Part shown: positions 32,201 to 38,069 of the stretch, piece by piece
Numbering within the stretch: position 1 is the stretch's first letter
How the letters are laid out: each line of letters starts with the position of its first letter
Virus record (IMG/VR): IMGVR_UViG_3300009285_001483
Span: 1-38,069 of that record
Strand: one strand, 5' to 3'
Origin: a virus
Length of the DNA: 38,069 nt
Notes under the pieces: model-generated
Seen by the model: only the letters and a program-made list of their open reading frames with translations
What the model was told of the DNA's origin: nothing
Database searches by the model: none
Program-made: the position numbers and the translations under genes

Positions 32201-34069
32201 GTTGATCTCACCAATGCGGGGGTACTTACTCTCGGAGAGACAGCAAACTCGAAAGCTCGCACTCAGATCAGCGCGGGCGCGATTAGTCTCATTTCTCGTA
32301 GCGCAGGAGCTGTTGATACTACCGTTTTTAACGTTACAACTGCTGGTGTTGTTACCGTAGGAGATACTGCGGTAGAACATCTGAGTGTTAGCAGTACAGC
32401 CGTTCAAATCAAAGACGGTGCAACAGTCTATACTGATCTTACCGCTGGTGCTCTTTCACTTGGAGATACTTCAAATGAACACGTTCTTGTAAATACCTCT
32501 GGAGTTGCATTGAAAGATGGATCAAATATCTACGGTCTTTTTGCTGCAACCACAACAATCGGGCTTACCGCTTCAGAACATGTGAGTATTTCATCGACTG
32601 CGGTTCAAATCAAGGATGGTTCAAGCGTCTATACCGACCTCACCGCAGGGGTCTTGACTCTTGGACTTACCTCAGGAGGAGAATACACCACTATTGACGG
32701 AACAAATGGAATCAAAATGTATGGCGGAGCTGTAGAAACTATCTCGATAACAAATGCTGGTATTGTTACTGTCGGAGAAGTAGGGGCATCAAAGTCAAAT
32801 ATCCAGATTTCTAGCAATCAAATTAACTTACGGACGAATACCACAAATAAAATAACCTTGGATACCAGCGGGAACATCAATATCGTCGGGTCTTTGTTTG
32901 TTGGAACATCAGGGAACATCCAGAGTGGTCAGACCGCGTATAACACAGGCACAGGATATTTTCTTGAATACAATGGTGGGACACCCAGATTCAGTATCGG
33001 GGACAGTACAACGACAAATAGTTTAACATGGGACGGCTCTTCTCTTTTAGTCAATGGTTCTCCTGTATCAAATGAAACAATTTTTGGAGATGGAAGCGAT
33101 GGAGACCATACAACAGCTGGTAACGAAACATTGACTGCTGATGTTTATTATTCCAATTTAACGATAGCGACTGGACACACAATCTCTACGGCAGGGTTTC
33201 GTATATTTGTTTCTGGAACGCTTACCTTCCAAGGAACGGGAAAACTTTCTGCCGTGGGCGGGGCGGGGGGAAATGGGGGGAATGGAAATTCGTCTGCTCA
33301 AGGAGGTACTGCTGGCGTAGCGGGAGCCATTGCACACAGCACGGGGACTCTTCCTGCGGGAGAAGATGGAAAAATCGGGGGCGTTGGTGGGGGAACTGGG
33401 TCAGGCGGGGCATGTGAACTTGGCGGTAATGGAACTGCTGGAGATGCTGCAACAAAAGCCCTATCTGGAGCAGGTTCAGCGGGCGGTGAAGCTGGAAACG
33501 GAAGCAATGGTTGTACATCTACTGGTTCTGCTGGGAGTGCGGGGTCTGTTTCTGGGACTGTGTTTAATAAAATTCGGAATATTACGTCTGCATTTCAACT
33601 TCTTGATAATTTTCCTTCTGTTACCGTATTTTCCATTGCTGCGGGTTCTGGAAGTGGCGAAGGTGGGGCAAGTGGTCGAAACGGAGACAATACAACGTCA
33701 GGTGGAGGCGGAGGCGGAGGCGGGTCAGGAGCAACAGGTGGATTTGTATGGTTTGCTGCTCGTAATGTTGTAACCGTGGATGGTAATACCTATGCAACGG
33801 CTGCTGGTGGCGTTGGGGGAAACGGTGGGAATGGCGGACAAGGAGCAATAGGCGGCGGAAGCACAGGTGATGGTGGTGGCGGAGGTGGAGGAGCAGGTGG
33901 ACGCGGGGGAGTTATCGTGCAAATCTATTCTTCCTTGAGCGGCACTGGAATTGCGTCCGTTGCTGGGGGAATTGGCGGCACAGGGGGGACTGCAGGAGGT
34001 GGGGGAGGAACCGGTGGGTCGAACGGAACGAATGGGGGGACAGGATTAAATGTTGCGTTAGTTGTTTGA
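29243..34069 (+). CDS. 1608-aa tail fibre/adhesin with glycine-rich tip
   Basis: ATG 29243 is preferred; the open frame extends upstream only inside the nozzle gene. An N-terminal 150 residues include IITGEIHIPDEDTTANSFHV, a fibre-type pattern. Residues about 440-470 contain VGIGTTNPIYKLDVAG, found in many phage tail fibres. Residues about 786-1180 hold imperfect repeats of about 24 residues (EHVSISSTAVQIKDGSTVYT and similar). From about 1335 to the end the protein is mostly glycine with N, T, A and S (GGAGGNGGNG, GGGGGGGGSGATGG), resembling polyglycine-type adhesin tips that bind the host surface. It is the main receptor-binding candidate. Confidence 0.75.
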   Translation: MPNNEYTIFDPLIGLNAWLQKTQPQPLDTLSNLGTTPSGSSDPYNSSSTLSNPLSQGLPTGVILSGEIGQLIGHGKKTFTDTTNGWLQGVDTDGVYKWLIGGSSYSIDWSVTTEGVLTINGVLVSGSIITGEIHIPDEDTTANSFHVNTTGNTWWGTTESSFNSDNTNATAYVLSTGEARFADITITGTSDVSLGTGSSILKANSTDGIWLGNGAFASALFSVSLAGAIKSTSGVIGGWTLSATQFSSASAFIDSSVPSIGLGSVTDYFTGIGFWVGLSSAAYKLHIGDPDNDYLKWDGANLEVTGTIIATTATISSTTTDTFTINSDLTDSNVDLVFGRTTGGNATMRWNGTKVTLDKLFEVPISTAGGSIRSTRTVSSSNVGGFLLAGYNASSAVTDYALIHGVVEVNTAGAEYGAFRIDTMTNGALTAKVWIEGTGDVGIGTTNPIYKLDVAGRLRSLDSTNGGGIWLGKSGDKSFLGRSSTDTYTGIWDGDNWAMIITDTTGLIGVNNLSPTARMDIIDTSEPLRLGYDVLNYVSFTVSSGGNLTVAPTGDFIFNPTGNDILPTTNYDLNLGSLSKKYLTLHAAELWVETLVAQNTIATIGGRILVGPTTTLTRDLTDVATTIYVKHNEMASGDRAYMEADGKVEFFAITSAATLEAEGDYSYTVTRNLDSSGANLWYAGDAMFNTGTTGDGFIDLYSINGVKAASEAGPTIVGNVRNSATYNDWTSHWAIGNLNGLYGYGVTTYGVAMGEYAASKAHITIDSTNGFRIFTGTGTVVGQWNATGSITVGNTSTEHVAISSTAVQIKDGSTIYTDLTAGVLSLGDTSNEHTLINTSGVALKDGSNVYALFAATTTIGLTASEHVSISSTAVQIKDGSTVYTDLTAGVLSLGDTSNEHVLVNTTGVSLKDSTNVYGVFAATTTIGLTASEHVSISSTAVQIKDGSTVYTDLTAGVLTLGLVSGGEYVTIDGTNGIKMYGGATLNVDLTNAGVLTLGETANSKARTQISAGAISLISRSAGAVDTTVFNVTTAGVVTVGDTAVEHLSVSSTAVQIKDGATVYTDLTAGALSLGDTSNEHVLVNTSGVALKDGSNIYGLFAATTTIGLTASEHVSISSTAVQIKDGSSVYTDLTAGVLTLGLTSGGEYTTIDGTNGIKMYGGAVETISITNAGIVTVGEVGASKSNIQISSNQINLRTNTTNKITLDTSGNINIVGSLFVGTSGNIQSGQTAYNTGTGYFLEYNGGTPRFSIGDSTTTNSLTWDGSSLLVNGSPVSNETIFGDGSDGDHTTAGNETLTADVYYSNLTIATGHTISTAGFRIFVSGTLTFQGTGKLSAVGGAGGNGGNGNSSAQGGTAGVAGAIAHSTGTLPAGEDGKIGGVGGGTGSGGACELGGNGTAGDAATKALSGAGSAGGEAGNGSNGCTSTGSAGSAGSVSGTVFNKIRNITSAFQLLDNFPSVTVFSIAAGSGSGEGGASGRNGDNTTSGGGGGGGGSGATGGFVWFAARNVVTVDGNTYATAAGGVGGNGGNGGQGAIGGGSTGDGGGGGGGAGGRGGVIVQIYSSLSGTGIASVAGGIGGTGGTAGGGGGTGGSNGTNGGTGLNVALVV
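31600..32720 (+). repeat. Tandem protein repeats within the adhesin
   Basis: Five blocks carry a nearly identical EHVSISSTAVQIKDG-type sequence, followed by the VYTDLTAGVLSLG and ATTTIGLTASEH units. DNA copies differ at many third positions, including TCN and AGY serine codons, while the peptides stay nearly the same. Unit length is about 24 residues, grouped in a larger period of about 70. Confidence 0.8.
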
Positions 34070-34071
34070 TT

Positions 34072-34392
34072 ATGTATTTTGCATACCGAAAAAAAACAGG
34101 AGAAGTCATCACCTATTCACAAAATCATTTGGATTTTTCATCTTCGTCTATTCGGGTTGTTGAGGTAGTGCTATCTAAAACAGAAGAAGAAAAAATAAGA
34201 AAAGGATATATTTTACGAATGAAAGATGGTATCCTTGAATTGGAAGAACCACAAATAATAAAAGACATAAAATTACAAGAACAACGAAAACAAGAATATC
34301 TGATTGATATTCAGGCAATTCAAGAAGCGCGGTCAATGGAAGACTTAAAACCTTTGCTCGTGAAAATGGCAAAGAAAAATTATTATCAATAA
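34072..34392 (+). CDS. 106-aa protein after the adhesin
   Basis: ATG 34072 starts 2 bases after the adhesin stop (MYFAYRKKTGEVITYSQNHL). The C-terminal part is helical and highly charged (IIKDIKLQEQRKQEYLIDIQ). Proteins directly after tail fibres are often fibre chaperones, but the similarity is not clear. Confidence 0.55.
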   Translation: MYFAYRKKTGEVITYSQNHLDFSSSSIRVVEVVLSKTEEEKIRKGYILRMKDGILELEEPQIIKDIKLQEQRKQEYLIDIQAIQEARSMEDLKPLLVKMAKKNYYQ

Positions 34393-34393
34393 T

Positions 34394-36175
34394 ATGGCCA
34401 AACTACCACCAGGGGACGTGTCCGTTTTTACCAATAACAATGGACAAGTCAAAATTTATAAATTGACCGCGACGAACATAGCCGAAGACAACAAAGGCGC
34501 GTGGGCGGTTGGAGGCAAAGTTGACTTTATTGATCAAGGAAGCTACGAGGCAATGAACGCGAAGTATGGGCTTAACGGGTATCTTGAGGTTCCGCAAGAT
34601 CAAGTTGATTCTTTCCCAAAAGGAGCCGTTGCCACTGATAATGATATTAAAAATGGATTGTACCAAACTTTTGATAATATGGACCCAACTGGGCAAGCGA
34701 ACCAATACCTTGAAAAAAACATAGATTCTATCGTAAAACAGGTAAAACAATCCATGCAAGGAGGCATTGATAATCTAAAAGCGTACGGGAATGTTTGGAA
34801 CCAATATAAAGGTTCCCCTCAATATGTAGAGAGCGGGGCTGATATTTCCCAAAAAGACACCCTATCGGCGGCAGGGATTCCAAAAACTACGTCCGGAGCA
34901 ACAGAACCCATAGACGCAAAAAAATATCTTCTCGAAAAAAACGGAAAATATACTGTTGTCACAAAAAGTTCCATGGGCGGCTTTCTCAAGGCCGGGTACA
35001 AACAAATCCAAGGGGTTTTGGATGATGTGCCTGTGGGGGTTCCGCCGCAAGGTTTATTGGATCAAATTTTAACCGGAGCACAATCTGCGTCGGCATCTCC
35101 CTCAGGGGCAGTACAACTTGATCCTCAATTTAAACCTAATGAAAATCCCTTTACCGGAGAGATCGTTGACCCAGCTCTCGCGAAACAATTCCAAGAAGAT
35201 TATTTAGCGTCTTTGGGGAAAAAATCGCAGCCTCAAGCACAACAACAGCCTGCACAACAGCAGACGCAACAACAAACACAGCAACAACAGCCTGCACAAC
35301 AGCAGACGCAACAACAAACACAGCAGCAAAAGTCTGGTCTTCCGGATGAAATAGCGGTTGGCGCGGCCTTAACAGGGGAAGAATTTGATTTTGAAACATT
35401 CAAAGATTTACCGGAGAAAATAAAAAATTCAAAGGGTTGGGAGGCATTAACAGACGAGCAAAAAGTGCTCGCTTACTTTACATATAAAACACAAACAATT
35501 ACTAATGACGCCGCGAAAATTGACGCGGAGAAAGCGTTGGATGAAGCAATGAAATTGGCCGATCCCTTCTACAAAGAACAGATTAAATTGGCAAAAGAAG
35601 GCATAACCCAAAGTATACAAAGTATTGAATTTTCTTCACAATCAAAGCTGGATCAATACCAAAAAAACATTAAAGATTTAGAGGAAACTTTAGCTTTTCA
35701 AAAAGAAAACCTATCGCTCGAAGAACAACAAGAACTTTCTCAACAGCTCTTACAAAATAAAAAACAACTTTTTGGATTGCAACAAAACATGGCCGAAGCG
35801 GGACTTGCTTTTTCATCTCCTTACCAAGAGGCGGAATCTGATTTGTTAGCTTCACAGCAAGGGTATGCCCAAAGCACAAAACAGCAATTCGCTAAGGCCA
35901 AGAAAGCCGCTGAAATGCAAGTCGGACAAAATGTCGCGGGACTTCAACAGGGAATAAGTCAAACAGAACAAGCAAAACAAATGGCACTAAAAGAACTCGG
36001 TCTTTCGACAGAATCACAAGTAGGCACACAAAACCTTCCTTCCATTCCAGGGTATACTCCACTTGGTGATATTACCGGTTCTCTCGAAGAACAAAAACAA
36101 AGCAAAATCCTTAATTTACAGGAAATTTTGAAACAAAGCAAAACCCTTAATTTACAGGAAAAAATTTTGAAATAA
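34394..36175 (+). CDS. Probable internal (ejection) virion protein A, Gln-rich
   Basis: The 593-aa product starts MAKLPPGDVSVFTNNNGQVK. Around residues 177-215 it carries the module KYLLEKNGKYTVVTKSSMGG...AGYK-x5-VLDDVPVG, also present at the start of the next protein. Residues about 275-312 are a Gln/Thr/Ala linker made by a 42-bp tandem duplication. The rest is helical and rich in Q, K and E, with no enzyme motif. Long, helical, Q-rich proteins at the end of the tail module fit podovirus internal core proteins that form a conduit for DNA entry. The call rests on context. Confidence 0.5.
   Translation: MAKLPPGDVSVFTNNNGQVKIYKLTATNIAEDNKGAWAVGGKVDFIDQGSYEAMNAKYGLNGYLEVPQDQVDSFPKGAVATDNDIKNGLYQTFDNMDPTGQANQYLEKNIDSIVKQVKQSMQGGIDNLKAYGNVWNQYKGSPQYVESGADISQKDTLSAAGIPKTTSGATEPIDAKKYLLEKNGKYTVVTKSSMGGFLKAGYKQIQGVLDDVPVGVPPQGLLDQILTGAQSASASPSGAVQLDPQFKPNENPFTGEIVDPALAKQFQEDYLASLGKKSQPQAQQQPAQQQTQQQTQQQQPAQQQTQQQTQQQKSGLPDEIAVGAALTGEEFDFETFKDLPEKIKNSKGWEALTDEQKVLAYFTYKTQTITNDAAKIDAEKALDEAMKLADPFYKEQIKLAKEGITQSIQSIEFSSQSKLDQYQKNIKDLEETLAFQKENLSLEEQQELSQQLLQNKKQLFGLQQNMAEAGLAFSSPYQEAESDLLASQQGYAQSTKQQFAKAKKAAEMQVGQNVAGLQQGISQTEQAKQMALKELGLSTESQVGTQNLPSIPGYTPLGDITGSLEEQKQSKILNLQEILKQSKTLNLQEKILK
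35246..35329 (+). repeat. 42-bp tandem duplication encoding a Gln-rich linker
   Basis: Copy 1 (35246-35287) and copy 2 (35288-35329) are 42 bp each (14 codons: Q, P, A, T) and differ at one base. It extends the linker without breaking frame. Confidence 0.9.
36095..36169 (+). repeat. Tandem repeat at the end of virion protein A
   Basis: Two units of 36 and 39 bp (36095-36130, 36131-36169) begin AAACAAAGCAAAA and encode QSKILNLQEIL / QSKTLNLQEKIL. A third weaker match (near 36176) crosses the stop codon, so the end of the gene has been extended or shortened by slippage or duplication. Confidence 0.8.
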
Positions 36176-36200
36176 AAACAAAATCCTTTCAATTTCTAGT

Positions 36201-37334
36201 ATGGCTAAAATTCTTGTTGAAAAAAATGGAAAACAAACCGTCGTAACAGAATCTTCCGTCGGAGGATTTTTAAACGCCGGATACAAAAAGGTTGCCGATG
36301 TTGGGGATGATATACAAGTCGGGCCAGGAGGAGCCGCTCAATTTGGTACGCTCCCACAAAAAACAACACCATTGACCAATACCATGAGTGGTACGTCTCT
36401 AAAGCAACAACTCCCCGAGGCTGTTCCTCAGCCTGGCTCTATGGCTGCGTTTAAAGGTGTGTTGAAAGAAATATCAAATGTTGCATTCCAGCAAGGCCCG
36501 AGTCCGACAGACATTATCAAACAATACGCTGCGGGAGGTTTGAAATTGACAACCCCAGAAGCTATCGGCGGCGCGATTTCAATGGATACAGGCTCTCGTG
36601 CTGGTACTATTGCTGACATGTTTGAGGATACGTTGAATTTTGCGTTAGAGCAACAAAAAAAAGTGAAAGAACAATTTGACCTGTCTTTGAAACAATTAGA
36701 CCTTGCGTCCGTGAGTGGTGTCGCGCTCACATCTCAGACACTTAATAATATCGACACTGCCCTCGGTATTCCTGGAGTCGCACAAGCATATTTAACAACA
36801 AAACAAAACGTTCTTTCCGCGCAAACAGAACAACAACAAATGTCCGCAGCCATGGATACATTAAAATTCTTAAACGCAATGCCCACTGGTTTTAAGATGA
36901 AAATAGGGGATACGGAATATACTGGTTTGGGAGGAGATATAAACAAAGTCTACAAAGAAGTTGACGGAAATGGAAAGGTAACATTTTTAGAAGTTGGCCC
37001 TGGAGCGGACGGACAAGGGCTTGAAGTTTTAAGTTCTGCCACTGGGGGACCTGTGGCAAAAGGATTTAAAGGTTCAAGTAGTCCAAAAAGCACACCACAA
37101 CCAACCACTAAATTTGACAAATTTGTCCAAGAAAAACAAGAAGAAGTAGGAATATCGTTCAATCTTGCGGATCCAAAAGTGAAACAAGGTTTGGAAGCCA
37201 TGATGTTGTTATCGCCGACTGATAAAAAGAAAATGTATGGGAATAATCTTGATCCGAATGATCCGATTGATGTGTTAAAATATATACAAGAATATAACAA
37301 AATAGACTCAGGTCTAAATTTTGATGATCTTTAA
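36201..37334 (+). CDS. Probable internal virion protein B (377 aa)
   Basis: The protein opens with MAKILVEKNGKQTVVTESSV, GGFLNAGYKKVADVGDDIQVG, the same module seen near residue 180 of the preceding protein. It is otherwise polar and helical, with amphipathic stretches (about 110-220) but no clear membrane or enzyme segment. The C-terminal 60 residues are rich in K and D. It may form part of the ejection apparatus with its neighbours. Confidence 0.5.
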   Translation: MAKILVEKNGKQTVVTESSVGGFLNAGYKKVADVGDDIQVGPGGAAQFGTLPQKTTPLTNTMSGTSLKQQLPEAVPQPGSMAAFKGVLKEISNVAFQQGPSPTDIIKQYAAGGLKLTTPEAIGGAISMDTGSRAGTIADMFEDTLNFALEQQKKVKEQFDLSLKQLDLASVSGVALTSQTLNNIDTALGIPGVAQAYLTTKQNVLSAQTEQQQMSAAMDTLKFLNAMPTGFKMKIGDTEYTGLGGDINKVYKEVDGNGKVTFLEVGPGADGQGLEVLSSATGGPVAKGFKGSSSPKSTPQPTTKFDKFVQEKQEEVGISFNLADPKVKQGLEAMMLLSPTDKKKMYGNNLDPNDPIDVLKYIQEYNKIDSGLNFDDL

Positions 37335-37357
37335 TAAGATACCATCATTTCATAAAT

Positions 37358-38050
37358 ATGGGTATTTTTTCCAATTATGTATCACAATTAGTCGCTAAAA
37401 AACTTTCTTCTAAAAAACCAAAGACTGAAGAAAAAATAGAATCAGCTCCACAAAAAGTTATGACTTTTCAGGTTGGAGAAGGTCTTGATATAGAACAAAA
37501 ACAAAAAGCGCAATCTGTCATACAAAGCCAAATACAACAGCAGAAAAAAACAGAAGCTCCCCCAATAGAAAAATCAAAGAGTATCTTTTCTTCATTGGTA
37601 GAAAAATTGCCGGAGGCGGAAGTACCCATTAAAAAAGCAATCACACAAGCATTTCTTCCTGCGGGGACTAAAAAACTTGCGGATGTTATTCCTTTCAAAG
37701 AACCAACGTATAAAGGCGGTATTTTTGGGGCTTACGTAAAAGCTGCTGAAAAAGTGAAAGGTTTTGTTGAATCAGGCCAAGAAGAAGCAGCAAAAAAAAT
37801 GATCGCAAAAGGGCAAGCTTCAACTATGGAACAAGCAAAACAGCAGCTTATTTTGCAAGACGCGGCGATTGGAGCTATAGGATCAGTAGAAAAAATCGGT
37901 GGAAAAGTTGCGAAGGAAGTAGGAAAAAAAATAGTTAAAAATATAAAGAGTGAAGGTGGAAAAATACGGGGTTTTGTTCAGAGTGCTAAAGAAAAAATAC
38001 CAGAAGCAACAAAAAGACAGAAGAATACCATCTACATATCCTTTGTGTAG
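37358..38050 (+). CDS. Probable internal virion protein C (230 aa, end doubtful)
   Basis: The protein starts MGIFSNYVSQLVAKKLSSKK, with many K, E and Q and an amphipathic C-terminal half (IGAIGSVEKIGGKVAKEVGKKI). Its size and context fit a small internal protein. The last 14 or so residues (RQKNTIYISFV) differ in character from the repetitive K-rich text before, and the stop is only 19 bases from the window edge, so the true end may lie elsewhere. Confidence 0.5.
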   Translation: MGIFSNYVSQLVAKKLSSKKPKTEEKIESAPQKVMTFQVGEGLDIEQKQKAQSVIQSQIQQQKKTEAPPIEKSKSIFSSLVEKLPEAEVPIKKAITQAFLPAGTKKLADVIPFKEPTYKGGIFGAYVKAAEKVKGFVESGQEEAAKKMIAKGQASTMEQAKQQLILQDAAIGAIGSVEKIGGKVAKEVGKKIVKNIKSEGGKIRGFVQSAKEKIPEATKRQKNTIYISFV

Positions 38051-38069
38051 CAAATGCTTAGCACTTGCT

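Noticed and set aside
33330-33773. Frames of 147 aa (plus) and several minus frames in the glycine-rich region
   Set aside because: Repetitive G-rich DNA keeps all frames open; they are shadows of the adhesin.
1-38069. tRNA genes, integrase, attachment sites, terminal direct repeats
   Set aside because: None seen by eye: no cloverleaf with CCA or TPsiC arm and no recombinase motif; the first and last 20 bases do not match.

Overview
The window is a segment of a tailed double-stranded DNA bacteriophage genome, and nearly every base belongs to the virus. It has two divergent arms. From about 8.5 kb leftwards, all genes lie on the minus strand and form an early DNA-metabolism arm. From about 8.55 kb rightwards, all genes lie on the plus strand and form a late arm for packaging, head, lysis, tail and internal virion proteins. 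Portal, scaffold, decoration and HK97-like capsid genes are followed by large fibres, a connector/nozzle-like pair and probable internal (ejection) proteins. No tape-measure, tail-tube or sheath gene was found in 38 kb, so a short-tailed (podovirus-like) virion fits best. The host cannot be named. Base composition is moderately AT-rich, the genetic code is standard, promoters look sigma70-like with extended -10 boxes, and most late genes lack a Shine-Dalgarno sequence.

Early arm, in transcription order (right to left): a 64-aa small protein, a CxxC zinc protein, a RecB/Cas4-like nuclease, an SSB ending in an acidic DLPF tail, a NinB-like protein, a 63-aa protein, a phage Dam-type methyltransferase, an HNH-like zinc protein and a second small zinc protein. 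An internal promoter and a strongly folded leader precede the replisome organizer. After it come a DnaB-like helicase, a second DnaB/gp4-like ATPase, an 86-aa protein, a ribbon-helix-helix protein, a second PD-(D/E)XK nuclease and a DUF1351-like start. The replisome organizer contains two matching three-site iteron arrays beside an AT-rich tandem repeat, which makes it the best candidate replication origin.

Late arm: a promoter and a heavily folded leader of about 220 nt are followed by small basic and acidic proteins, small and large terminase, portal, scaffold, decoration protein, major capsid protein, a 993-aa repetitive fibre, a coiled-coil protein and further fibres. Next is a lysis cassette (small membrane protein, M23 endopeptidase, holin) closed by a strong terminator, then connector- and nozzle-like proteins, a 1608-aa adhesin with a glycine-rich C-terminus, and three probable internal virion proteins.

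The most unusual signals are RNA- and DNA-level structures: hairpins in almost every longer late gap, several abutting start codons; a large branched hairpin before the replication initiator; the iteron arrays; and internal protein repeats that stay alike in protein while differing at synonymous sites. The left edge runs in frame from a phage protein into a tRNA-dihydrouridine-synthase motif, which may be a fusion but more probably marks a chimeric contig end. The right edge also looks abrupt.
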